Origin: Pseudomonas sp. DTU_2021_1001937_2_SI_NGA_ILE_001 | GTDB lineage: Bacteria > Pseudomonadota > Gammaproteobacteria > Pseudomonadales > Pseudomonadaceae | Assembly: GCF_032463525.1 (NCBI RefSeq) | Contig: NZ_CP135971.1 | Location: forward strand, 186,001-250,000 | DNA length: 64,000 nt | Direction: 5' to 3' | In this document: in pieces, positions 17,640 through 25,704 of the stretch | Layout: each line of letters begins with the position of its first letter | How positions within the stretch are numbered: the first letter of the stretch is position 1 | Made by a program: the position numbers and the translations under genes | Notes under the pieces: model-generated | The model's database searches: none | The model's input: only the letters and a program-made list of their open reading frames with translations | What the model was told of the DNA's origin: nothing

Positions 17640-18200
17640 CTATTCATCGAAAGGCAGTGCTGTATCCGAGCCTCTTCGCACTTCAAACACATTCAGGGTC
17701 ATGGCCACCAGCGTGTAGTAGCCGTATACGCCGACCAGTTCGACCATTCCTTGTTCACCGAACAAGGTCACGCCTTGCTGGTAAAGATCGGCAGGGACGC
17801 GGCGGGTTTCGTAAAGCGCTTTGCCAATGTCATAAACACACTGTTCATCCTGCTGCTCGAACGTGGGTGTCTTCTGCTGCTTGAGTGCTTCCAGTACTGC
17901 ATCAGAAAGCCCCGCGCCTTTGGCAATAGGCTCATGGATTTGCCACTCGGCTTGCGAACGCCACCAGGCTGCCGTGGTAAGAATCGCCAACTCGCTCAAG
18001 CGCAGTTCGAGCCCGGTACCGTACCGGCAGAATGCACCCAGCCGCTGTGCATGATCGGCCAGCGACGGGCTGTGAATCCAGGCCAGGAAAGGACCATCGA
18101 GATTGCCCCGCGGCCCCTGGAGAATCTCGGCCAGCACCCTTTGCTGATCATCCGTCATGGCGCTGCTCGGCAAAGGGCTCAACCGGGAAGTGATGTCCAT
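17640..18200 (-). CDS. Carboxymuconolactone decarboxylase family protein
   Basis: A 186-residue all-helical protein of the CMD/AhpD-like family. The core FLAWIHSPSLADHAQRLGAFCRYGTGLELRLSELAILTTAAWWRSQAEWQIHEPIAKGAGLSDAVLEAL is the standard CMD repeat, with the conserved E/W-H pattern. The redox CxxC pair of AhpD is absent, so a peroxidase role is unlikely. The family includes 4-carboxymuconolactone decarboxylase and many proteins of unknown substrate. It starts at ATG 18200 with AGAGAGA upstream. The adjacent gene is an FtrA-type regulator in the same direction. Confidence 0.85.
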   Translation of the reverse strand: MDITSRLSPLPSSAMTDDQQRVLAEILQGPRGNLDGPFLAWIHSPSLADHAQRLGAFCRYGTGLELRLSELAILTTAAWWRSQAEWQIHEPIAKGAGLSDAVLEALKQQKTPTFEQQDEQCVYDIGKALYETRRVPADLYQQGVTLFGEQGMVELVGVYGYYTLVAMTLNVFEVRRGSDTALPFDE

Positions 18201-18328
18201 GCTTATCTCTCTTGCAGGTTGGAAAGGTCGGTCACAATGGCGCGGGCTAGCTTCTCGGCAATCTCGTCGATGTTCAAGCGTCGCGAAGCTGTTTCAGGAT
18301 CTTCACCCGCTCACCCCGGCCACCCGCC

Positions 18329-19285
18329 TCAACGCCCAAAACTGTCCCGGTAGAACGACGGTGCCAGGCCGACCGTTTTTCGGAAGGCCACCCGGAAGCT
18401 CTCCACCGAGGCGAAGCCGCAGCGTTCGGCAATCTGCTCGGTATTGAGGATGCTGCTTTCGAGCAGCGAGCGAGCCTGGGCCATGCGTGAATGTTGCAGC
18501 CAGGCTTTGGGCGTCATGCCGGTCGCTTCGCTGAAGCGGCGTAGAAAGGTGCGCTCGCTCATCAAGGCTTTTGCTGCCATGTCGCGAATGGTCAGCGGCT
18601 CGCTCAGATGTTCACGCGCCCAGTCGAGTACCGCCGCCAGGTCGTGCCGGGGTGTTGGCGCGACCGGTGCTGGAATGAACTGCGCCTGTCCCCCGGCACG
18701 CAGTGGCGCCATCACCAGGCGCCGAGCGACGGTGTTGGAGATATGTGCACCGAAGTCCCGTTCGACCAGGTGCAGACAGGCGTCGATGCCGGCGGCGCTG
18801 CCTGCCGATGTGATGATCTGGCCGTTGTCGACGTAGAGCACCGCTGCATCCACTTCTATTGCCGGGAAGCGTGCTGCGAGTTCTTCACAGTAGCGCCAGT
18901 GAGTGGTTGCTCGCTTGCCATCGAGCAGCCCGGCGGCGGCCAATACAAAAACGCCGGAGCAGATCGACAGCAGCCGCGCGCCACGCGCATGTGCTTTGCG
19001 CAGTTCGGCCAGCAATGCCGGGGGAGGAGGCTCGTCCCGGTTGCGCCAGCCTGGAATGATGATGGTGCGTGCCGCTTCAAGCGCTTCATGGCCCGCGTCG
19101 GCGCTAACCGCAAAACCGCCGAGCGCGCGCATGGGACCCTGGTCGGCCGCCACCACGGCGTGTCGATACCAGGCAAAGTCGAACTCGGGGCGTGGCAGCG
19201 CGAAGATCTCGATGGCAATGCCGAACTCGAAAGTACACAGGCCGTCGTAGGCCAGAATGGCGACCAAACCGGGGGCATCATGCAT
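18329..19285 (-). CDS. ftrA: GlxA/FtrA-type transcriptional regulator (DJ-1/PfpI plus AraC HTH)
   Basis: A regulator of 318 residues (335 with the alternative GTG start at 19336). The N-terminal DJ-1/PfpI amidotransferase-like domain (VAILAYDGLCTFEFGIAIEIF to SAGSAAGIDACLHLVE) includes the nucleophile-elbow-like SICSGVFVLAAAGLL. The C-terminal AraC domain has two HTHs (LTIRDMAAKALMSERTFLRRFSEATGMTPKAWL and TEQIAERCGFASVESFRVAFRKTVGLAPSFYR). The layout and motif YDGLCTFEFGIA match FtrA. Members activate adjacent catabolic or stress genes. The divergent rhodanese gene (19382) and the CMD-family gene downstream are candidate targets. The ATG at 19285 is chosen because the domain starts there; neither start has a strong ribosome site. 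Confidence 0.83.
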   Translation of the reverse strand: MHDAPGLVAILAYDGLCTFEFGIAIEIFALPRPEFDFAWYRHAVVAADQGPMRALGGFAVSADAGHEALEAARTIIIPGWRNRDEPPPPALLAELRKAHARGARLLSICSGVFVLAAAGLLDGKRATTHWRYCEELAARFPAIEVDAAVLYVDNGQIITSAGSAAGIDACLHLVERDFGAHISNTVARRLVMAPLRAGGQAQFIPAPVAPTPRHDLAAVLDWAREHLSEPLTIRDMAAKALMSERTFLRRFSEATGMTPKAWLQHSRMAQARSLLESSILNTEQIAERCGFASVESFRVAFRKTVGLAPSFYRDSFGR

Positions 19286-19381
19286 TTGGCGGAAAGTTAC
19301 CAGTGGCTGTCGAGTTCGCCACTGTAGCGCAGTCACTCACGCGCCTAAAGTGGCCCAACCCCATTTGCGAGAAACAGCGCC

Positions 19382-19819
19382 ATGTCCAGCCTGATCACCC
19401 AAACCCCAGCCGCCAGTGCCAACGAGGCCCTTGCCCATTTCAGCAATCGCCTGCGCTTTGAAACCGATTGCTCGGACGTCTACCACAGCCAGCAGGCTGG
19501 CGAGATCGACTATGTACTGGTGGATGTACGCGGCGCTGCCGCTTTCGCTGCAGGACATGTGCCCGGTGCGCTGAGCCTGCCGACCAAGACCATCACCGCC
19601 GAACGTTTGGCGGCGTTTCCTGCCGATACCCTGTTTGTCGTCTACTGTGCCGGGCCCCACTGCAACGGTGTTCACCGGGCCGCCGTTCGGCTGGCCCGGT
19701 TGGGTTACGCGGTCAAGGAAATGATCGGTGGCGTCACGGGCTGGCTGGATGAAGGCTTCACGCTTGCCAATGATGACGGCGGGCCGCGCGCATCCACTCC
19801 GATTTCTTGCGCGTGCTGA
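19382..19819 (+). CDS. Rhodanese-like domain protein
   Basis: A 145-residue single-domain rhodanese. The CH2-A motif region is YVLVDVRGAAAFAAGHVPGALSLP and the active-site loop is YCAGPHCNGVHRAA, with the catalytic Cys and a second Cys four residues on. The closing motif is EMIGGVTGWLDEGF. It would transfer sulfane sulfur from a donor to a thiol acceptor in the cytoplasm. It is divergent from the FtrA-type regulator, which often controls such a gene. The C-terminus ends in CAC. Confidence 0.88.
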   Translation: MSSLITQTPAASANEALAHFSNRLRFETDCSDVYHSQQAGEIDYVLVDVRGAAAFAAGHVPGALSLPTKTITAERLAAFPADTLFVVYCAGPHCNGVHRAAVRLARLGYAVKEMIGGVTGWLDEGFTLANDDGGPRASTPISCAC

Positions 19820-19856
19820 GCGTAGGCTCGGCTGCCAACGCTGATGGCGTCATGCA

Positions 19857-19949
19857 CTGATCCTCCAGATACGCGCCTTGGCGGCATTCGAGGAGTATCT
19901 GGATGGGGTCAGCGTGGATGAGCCGACCTTGCCAGCGCAATCCCCCTAA
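19857..19949 (+). pseudogene. Possible gene remnant (C-terminal tail only)
   Basis: A short open stretch with protein-like composition (ALAAFEEYLDGVSVDEPTL, then a stop at 19947-19949), with an upstream in-frame stop at 19842 and no start or ribosome site. It reads like the tail of a lost gene. No parent family was identified. Confidence 0.25.
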
Positions 19950-20350
19950 GGCGCCTCATACCGCTCGTAATCCAGCGCAATCCCATCGTTGGCCGGATAG
20001 CTGACGTACACCACGATGTCGTCGCTGGTGGCCACCAGGGCGTAGGGCCATTTGCCGTTGGCTTTGCGCAGTTCCTGGTACAGCGAGAGGAAATAGCTTT
20101 TCGTCAGCCCGGTGGGGTCGTAGGGCACCTGCCCGGTGAAGATGGGGTAGTGGTCCTGGTTGCACAGCTGTACGCGTTCCAGCTTGACCTGGTTCTTCTC
20201 CAGCACGGCGCGGGCTGGGTGGTGCCAGGTCGCCAGGTCGACATCGTGACAGTCTGCCGTTTTGCGCTGGTAAAGCTCGGTATCCTGCAGCGCCGGCAGG
20301 GCCATTGCCAGGGAAGGCAGAGCCAGTAAAACCACTAGAAGTAAACGCAT
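19946..20350 (-). CDS. Small secreted hypothetical protein
   Basis: A 134-residue protein with a signal peptide (MRLLLVVLLALPSLAMA). The mature part has two cysteines (TADCHDVD and VQLCNQDH) that could form a disulfide, and a C-terminal segment WPYALVATSDDIVVYVSYPAND. No family is recognised. It starts at ATG 20350. It is a single gene between the rhodanese and the DUF4432 gene. Confidence 0.6.
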   Translation of the reverse strand: MRLLLVVLLALPSLAMALPALQDTELYQRKTADCHDVDLATWHHPARAVLEKNQVKLERVQLCNQDHYPIFTGQVPYDPTGLTKSYFLSLYQELRKANGKWPYALVATSDDIVVYVSYPANDGIALDYERYEAP

Positions 20351-20512
20351 CGCCTGAGCGCTCTCGGACCTTGGGGCGAGGAGTGTAGAGGTTTGTGGGT
20401 CGAGGCGGCTATCACTGCCGGCTTGGCCGAGGCTGATGGGCTGTAGCGTAAGGGCGGGCGGCCCTGAAACGATCTGTAAGTCGCTCCAGGGCTGGCATTG
20501 TGCCTGCCGATG

Positions 20513-21727
20513 TCATTCCTTGCTCAGATCGACCAGCGGCGTCTGCCGCACTTCGGTTTCCCGCCCGCCCTGAATCTCGCTCACCTGCTTCAGGGCCTTG
20601 TCCACCGCCGGCTTGTCAGCCAACAGGCTGTACTGGATGCGGAACTGCTTGTGTTCCTTCGGCGCGATGGTCGGCACCAGGTTCAGCGGGCGCTGGTAAC
20701 GACGGTTGTAGGAGAAGCTGGTGCCAGGCTCCAGCCCGGTGACGTAGCCCTGGCCCTGGGTGTCGGTGTTTTTCCACAGCGAGAACACCGGCAGGGTCTG
20801 GGTGTTGAAACCGACCGAGACGCCCAGGCTGCCGGCCTTGTTGTGCAGTACGGTCAGGGTGTCGCCCTTGGCGTCGGCGTAGGGCACCACGTTGTAGACC
20901 GTTTCGTCGTAGTCCTTGGTGGGCGCGCGATAGGTTTGCCAATCGGCCAGGTCGCCCTTGGCCTTGTCGTTGAACGGCGACACCTGTTTCACCGGTGCGG
21001 CGAACCGCGCGCCTTGCTCCAGGAACGGCGTGCTGAAGTTGCTGTGATACAGCGCCTGGTATTCCTTCGGATAATCGCCGTTGTTGGTCAGGGTGTCGTT
21101 GAGGGCGAAGGTCACGCTGCCGGGCTCGGTGACCAGCTCGGTGGCGACGGAGAAGTCGACCTTCTTGAAGGCCTGCTCTTTCAGCTCTCCACGCAGGGTG
21201 ATGGCGTAGGGCGGTTTTTCATCGATGTGCAGGGTGACCTTGCTGGCTGGAATGTTCGCGGCCCGGCCATGCAGGGTCAGCAGTTCGCCATTGTCCATGC
21301 CGGGGTGGCCGACCCATTCGTAGCCACAGCGGGTGACCAGCTCGTTGAAGCCTTCCAGCCAGCCCAGGCCACCGCGGCCATTGAGTTCGATGAAGGCCGG
21401 GTTGACCACTTCCTTGACCGGCGAATCCCAGCCCATACGCACATCGCCAACCGAAGCCTGCAAGACGTTCATGCCGCGCGTCGGCACCACGGAAAGCTTC
21501 AGGGTGCCGTTGTCGATGTCGACGATGCTGACGCCTTCCTGCCGCCCGCCGTGCAGGGTGCGCAGGGTGACACTGAAGGGTTTGTCGGTTTTCACGCCGA
21601 GTTGTTCGCTGGTGATCTGCCACGGCTGGGCGGCCTTGTCGGTGTCGAGCAGAACGTAATCCCAGGCCATGGCGTGGGAGGCAGCGGACAGTGCGCCGAG
21701 TGCAACGAAAAACTTAATAGGGGTCAT
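20513..21727 (-). CDS. DUF4432 (aldose 1-epimerase-like) exported protein
   Basis: A 404-residue protein with a signal peptide (MTPIKFFVALGALSAASHAMA) and a galactose-mutarotase-like beta-sandwich of the DUF4432 family. The motifs are KLSVVPTRGMNVLQASVGDVRMGWDSPV, GGLGWLEGFNELVTRCGYEWVGHPG, EYQALYHSNFSTPFLEQGARF and GLEPGTSFSYNRR, in which the His/Glu pair of sugar epimerases would lie. A carbohydrate ligand is likely but not known. It starts at ATG 21727 with AAAGG upstream. A GAAACGTTTC palindrome lies 45 bases before the start, suggesting LacI/Cra-type sugar-responsive control. Confidence 0.82.
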   Translation of the reverse strand: MTPIKFFVALGALSAASHAMAWDYVLLDTDKAAQPWQITSEQLGVKTDKPFSVTLRTLHGGRQEGVSIVDIDNGTLKLSVVPTRGMNVLQASVGDVRMGWDSPVKEVVNPAFIELNGRGGLGWLEGFNELVTRCGYEWVGHPGMDNGELLTLHGRAANIPASKVTLHIDEKPPYAITLRGELKEQAFKKVDFSVATELVTEPGSVTFALNDTLTNNGDYPKEYQALYHSNFSTPFLEQGARFAAPVKQVSPFNDKAKGDLADWQTYRAPTKDYDETVYNVVPYADAKGDTLTVLHNKAGSLGVSVGFNTQTLPVFSLWKNTDTQGQGYVTGLEPGTSFSYNRRYQRPLNLVPTIAPKEHKQFRIQYSLLADKPAVDKALKQVSEIQGGRETEVRQTPLVDLSKE

Positions 21728-21756
21728 GACAGCAGCCTTTCTTGGAGTTGTGCCAT

Positions 21757-21786
21757 TTTTATAGACCTGAAGAAACGTTTCAGCAA
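21757..21786 (-). promoter_or_regulatory. GAAACGTTTC operator-like site before DUF4432 gene
   Basis: GAAACGTTTC at 21772-21781 lies within a longer interrupted palindrome CTGAA-GAAACG-TTTCAG, next to a TATAAA-like -10 box just downstream on the minus strand. The same core precedes the small gene at 3332. Confidence 0.45.
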
Positions 21787-21952
21787 GCTTAATCGGCGCT
21801 GTCCCACCGCAGAATCCGGCACGATGCTGGCGACTGGCCAAAGGTCGTGATTCGCCCCGCGTGGCAATCCGCGCTACCATCGGGCGCAGACCTCATTGAT
21901 CGCCAGGCCACCTGGCGGCGCTGTTCCACCTTATTGTTGACTGCCCGATTCC

Positions 21953-23110
21953 ATGCCTAAAACTCCCTCATCCGAGTCGCGCCTGCGTGCTCGTCTGTTC
22001 GCCTTTTTGCGTGCCTTCTGGCCCGCGCCTCATGCCATCGACAGCCTTGAACGCCTGCGTGCCAGTGGAGGTGCGGCGCTGGGGATCCTCCTGGTCGGGC
22101 TCGGCGCGGCGTTCTGGCTCAATGGTCAGGCCGCCCACCAGCACGGTCTGCTGGCCCTGGCGCTGGTGGCGCCGCTGGGCGCCAGTGCGGTACTGGTGTT
22201 CGCCGTGCCGTCCAGCCCGCTGGCCCAGCCGTGGTCGGTGGTGGGCGGCAATACGTTGTCGGCGCTGGTGGGTATTGCCTGTTGCAAATGGATTCCCGAC
22301 GCCGGCCTGGCGGCGGCGCTGGCGGTGGGGCTGTCGATTGCGCTGATGCTGTTCATGCGCTGCCTGCACCCGCCGGGCGGGGCTTCGGCGCTGCTGATGG
22401 TGCTGATCGGTTGCGAGCGCTTCGAGTTCGCGTTCAGCCCGGTGCTGGTGGACTCATTGCTGATGGTGGCCGCCGGGCTGGTCTACAACAACCTGACCGG
22501 GCGCAGCTGGCCGCACTTGCCACTGCCGACCAAGGCGGCGCCCACCCACCTGCAGCGCAGTGACCTGGACGCGGTGCTGGCGCGCTACAACCAGATTCTC
22601 GATATCAGCCGCGATGATCTGGAAACGCTTCTGGAGCAGGTCGAGGCGCTGAACTTCCAGCGCAGCGTCGGCGAGCTGCGTTGCCGTGACGTGATGACCC
22701 GCAACCCGCTGACGGTGCGTCAGGAAACCTCCCTGCGCGAGGCCTGGGCCTTGATGCGTGAGCACCGCATCAAGGCGCTGCCGGTCACCGATCGCCAGCA
22801 GCACCTGCTGGGCATCCTCACCGTGGCCGACTTCATGGGCCAGATCGACCTCGACGTACACGATGGCATCGCCTGGCGGCTGCGCACCCTGGTGCGTCCG
22901 AAGAAAGCCGCCGAGGTACGTACGGTGGGGCAGATCATGACCCGCACCGTGCGCGTATCGAGCAGCGACCGACTGCTGCTGGACCTGGTGCCGGTGTTCT
23001 CGGACAACGGCCACCGGCATATTCCGATCATCGACGACACCCAGCGCCTGGTCGGCATCATCACCCAGTCGGACCTGATCCGCGCCCTGTATCGCGCGGT
23101 GCGGGGCTGA
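21953..23110 (+). CDS. HPP family membrane protein with two CBS domains
   Basis: A 385-residue protein. Residues about 20-175 form the four-helix HPP domain, named for the motif in FMRCLHPPGGASALLMVLIG. Residues about 235-380 form a CBS pair (CRDVMTRNPLTVRQETSLREAWALMREHRIKALPVTD, then VGQIMTRTVRVSSSDRLLLDLVPVFSDNGHRHIPIID), which usually senses adenosine nucleotides. HPP proteins are linked to nitrite transport in plants and cyanobacteria; the bacterial CBS forms are uncharacterised. There is no ribosome site before the ATG. Its 3' end overlaps the convergent transporter gene by 50 bases. Confidence 0.87.
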   Translation: MPKTPSSESRLRARLFAFLRAFWPAPHAIDSLERLRASGGAALGILLVGLGAAFWLNGQAAHQHGLLALALVAPLGASAVLVFAVPSSPLAQPWSVVGGNTLSALVGIACCKWIPDAGLAAALAVGLSIALMLFMRCLHPPGGASALLMVLIGCERFEFAFSPVLVDSLLMVAAGLVYNNLTGRSWPHLPLPTKAAPTHLQRSDLDAVLARYNQILDISRDDLETLLEQVEALNFQRSVGELRCRDVMTRNPLTVRQETSLREAWALMREHRIKALPVTDRQQHLLGILTVADFMGQIDLDVHDGIAWRLRTLVRPKKAAEVRTVGQIMTRTVRVSSSDRLLLDLVPVFSDNGHRHIPIIDDTQRLVGIITQSDLIRALYRAVRG

Positions 23111-24401
23111 ACGGCAGCGCTTCACGCTGGCGCCGCGCCCGGCCCAGGCGCAGGCCGACCCAGGCCCACAGCAGCGACAGCGCGGCGCCGCACAGCATGG
23201 CCAGTGCCGGGTGTTCGCCGAGCAGGTCCAGACCACGCTTGAGCCAGCCGCTGAGCGCATCGCCGCCGCGATAGACCACCGTGTCGATGAAGTTCTTGGC
23301 CTTGTACTTCTGCTCGGCGCCGACCACGCTGTAGAGCATCTCGCGACCAGGGCGCACCAGCGCGTATTCGCCGGCGCGGCGCAGCACCATCACCAGGGCG
23401 AACACGCCGAACACCGGCGCCACGGCCAGCAGCACGAAACCGACGGTCAGGGCCAGGGGCACGGCGGTGAGCAGCAGGCCGACACCGAGCTTGCTGGCGA
23501 TACGTCCGGTGAGAAACAGCTGGGTGAAGATCGCCAAGGCCTGCACCACGGTATCCAGCAGGCCGAACACCTGGGTTTGGGTAATGCGCTCGGGAAAGCG
23601 CTCGGCGACGATGCGCGCCTGTTCGAAGTACAGGAAGGTGCTGACGCTGGCCAGCAGGATCACGAACAGCGCGATGCCCAGCAGAAAAGGCGTGCGCAGC
23701 ACCGCCGTGGCGCCGGCCAGTGGGTTGCCGCCCAGCGGCTGGCGGCGTTGCTCGACGGCCTCGGCGTCGGGAGCCTTGGTTTCACGCCAGCGCAGCAGGC
23801 CCAACGCACAAGCCAGGCTGCCGGCCAGCAGCAGGGCCGAGAGCACCAGCAGGCCGGCATGCCCCAGGTACACCACCAACAGCGTTCCGCTTAGCGGGCC
23901 GAGCAGGCCACCCAGGCTGGCGCCGCCGGCGATCAGCGCGAACAGCCGCTTGGCCTGGGCGTTGCTGAACACATCGGCGAGCACGCTCCAGGCCAAAGAA
24001 ATGCTCAGCAGGTTGAACACCGACAGCCACACGTAGAACACCCGACCGGTCCACAGGTTGTCCGGTTCCACAGCCAGGGCCGCTGCGAAGCCCAGCAGGT
24101 TGGCGACGAAAAAGCCGAATACCGCACTCAGCAACCGTGCGCGGTCGAGCCGCGAAGCCAGCCAACCAAACATCGGCAGCGCGGACAGGGTGGCGACGAA
24201 GGTAGCGCTGAACAGCCATTGCAGGTTGTCGACGCCACCCGCCACGCCCATCACTTCGCGTACCGGGCGCAGCATGAAGTAGCCGGTGAACAGCAGCACG
24301 AACACGCCCAGGCCGAGCAGGACCGGGCGCTCCTCTCCAGGCCGCAGGTCGAAGAGCCGGCGAAGGCGGGTCAATGAAGGCAGCGGTGTTGGGTTGAGCA
24401 A
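23061..24401 (-). CDS. Major-facilitator-like NTP/NDP transporter-family protein
   Basis: A 446-residue polytopic protein with 11-12 helices, resembling the ATP:ADP antiporter/NTP transporter-like branch of the MFS (COG3202). Landmarks are the first helices PVLLGLGVFVLLFTGYFMLRPVREVMGV, the loop WLASRLDRARLL, SVLADVFSNAQAKRLFALIAGGASLGGLLGP and the late RRAGEYALVRPGREMLYSVVGAEQKYKAKNFIDTVVYRGGDA, which is highly characteristic of the group. The substrate in free-living bacteria is not known. The TTG start at 24401 has GGGAG 6 bases upstream. Its last 50 bases overlap the HPP gene on the other strand. Confidence 0.85.
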   Translation of the reverse strand: MLNPTPLPSLTRLRRLFDLRPGEERPVLLGLGVFVLLFTGYFMLRPVREVMGVAGGVDNLQWLFSATFVATLSALPMFGWLASRLDRARLLSAVFGFFVANLLGFAAALAVEPDNLWTGRVFYVWLSVFNLLSISLAWSVLADVFSNAQAKRLFALIAGGASLGGLLGPLSGTLLVVYLGHAGLLVLSALLLAGSLACALGLLRWRETKAPDAEAVEQRRQPLGGNPLAGATAVLRTPFLLGIALFVILLASVSTFLYFEQARIVAERFPERITQTQVFGLLDTVVQALAIFTQLFLTGRIASKLGVGLLLTAVPLALTVGFVLLAVAPVFGVFALVMVLRRAGEYALVRPGREMLYSVVGAEQKYKAKNFIDTVVYRGGDALSGWLKRGLDLLGEHPALAMLCGAALSLLWAWVGLRLGRARRQREALPFSPAPRDTGRGSGPTG

Positions 24402-24509
24402 GGGTGACTCCCGTGGCCGACGAGGGGGGGTGGCCTGCGCGGCGGCTGGGCACCCATGGTCGGCTGCGGCGGGACGGCGGTGCAGTGCGCCGCCGCGCCG
24501 CGGGAGTGC

Positions 24510-25334
24510 TCAGGTCAACAGTTGGGCGAATGCCTGGTCGGCTTCCAGCACCGCCGGCAACTGCTTGAACAGCGTATCCAGGTCGATGCCGTCGAACAGC
24601 GGGCCGCTCACCGCCGCCATGGCCTCGGGAGTGGCTCCACCGTGCTCCTGCAGCGCCTCGCAGACGACGATGGCCTGGGCGATGATGCGCGGCAACGGGG
24701 CATTCTCCGGAGCCTGCATCGGCCGCGCCTGGAAGGCGATGGCCTGCTGGATCACGTTCGGCAGATGCCAGCGTCGCGCCAGTTCCGCGCCCACTTCAGG
24801 GTAGCCGAAGCCCAGGTGCAGGGTTTCGTTGGCCGCACGGCCCGAGGCGCCGGAGCGACTGGCGTTGTTCAGCCGTTCGGCCACTGCAGGGGCGCCGGTC
24901 TGGATCAGCAGTTCACCGATGTTGTGCATCACCCCGCAGGTGAAGGCGATTTCCGCATCCACGCCGGTCTGTTTGGCCAGCAGCCGGGCAATGCCGGCCA
25001 CCTCGAAGCTCTTGAGCCAGAAGTCCTTGAGGTCGAAGTTGGGAACCGCCTTGAACGCACCCGTCACCGCCGAGGCCATCACCAGTGTGCGCAGGGTGTT
25101 GAAGCCCAGGCGCATGGCTGCGTCTTCGATGCTCGAAGAGTCCCGCGAGCCCCTGAAGCGCGCCGAGTTGGCCAGGCGCAGGATCTTGGCGGAGATTACC
25201 GGGTCCTTTTCGATGTTGCGGGCGATGCTCTCCAGGCTCGAAGAAGGGTTGTCGAATTGCAGCATCAGGTCCTGAGCGACCTTGGGGATGCTGGGCAGGC
25301 TTTGCAGATCGGCGAATACGTGTTCAATGTCCAT
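24510..25334 (-). CDS. HDOD domain protein
   Basis: A 274-residue cytoplasmic signalling protein made of one HDOD domain (residues about 10-210), an HD-superfamily fold without the metal-binding HD pair. Typical stretches are LPSIPKVAQDLMLQFDNPSSSLESIARNIEKDPVISAKILRLANSARF, AMRLGFNTLRTLVMASAV and AFTCGVMHNIGELLI. HDOD proteins act as scaffolds or regulators in stress, motility and c-di-GMP networks. The GAGGA site 7 bases before ATG 25334 supports the start. A divergent chemoreceptor gene follows 370 bases on, but no functional link is shown. Confidence 0.88.
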   Translation of the reverse strand: MDIEHVFADLQSLPSIPKVAQDLMLQFDNPSSSLESIARNIEKDPVISAKILRLANSARFRGSRDSSSIEDAAMRLGFNTLRTLVMASAVTGAFKAVPNFDLKDFWLKSFEVAGIARLLAKQTGVDAEIAFTCGVMHNIGELLIQTGAPAVAERLNNASRSGASGRAANETLHLGFGYPEVGAELARRWHLPNVIQQAIAFQARPMQAPENAPLPRIIAQAIVVCEALQEHGGATPEAMAAVSGPLFDGIDLDTLFKQLPAVLEADQAFAQLLT

Positions 25335-25704
25335 GGGCGCATCCTCATGACTTCGGGGATGATTGCAACGATAGTCAGTATTTGCTCACTTGCACGCTTT
25401 GCCGATCAGTTTGGGAAACAGTCCGCAATATCTCGGTTATCGAATTTCGTTTGCGCCTGTCGGGTATCTGACCAGCTGTCATGAAAAAAACCAGGTCATG
25501 TGATATCAAGTAGCCGTTATTTTGGCCGTCACAGTTTGTTGTAGCGGATCGATTATCCCGTCGACCGGCCTCCCGGCTGTGAGTGGCGCTTTAGAGCGGT
25601 CGCAACCGGCCGCCGATAAGGCCTTGCGTGCAACAGGGCTTATCGGACGACATGTGATACAGCTTCGCGTATTCACCGATAAAGTTTCGAAATTGGATCA
25701 CTTA
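25335..25704 (+). promoter_or_regulatory. Intergenic region before the chemoreceptor gene
   Basis: 370 bases without a gene. GCCGATAA at 25612-25619 matches the -10 box of the flagellar sigma factor FliA, which often drives chemoreceptor genes, but a clear -35 (TAAA-type) at the right spacing was not found. A second, weaker ACCGATAA is at 25675-25682. The rest shows nothing recognisable. Confidence 0.3.
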
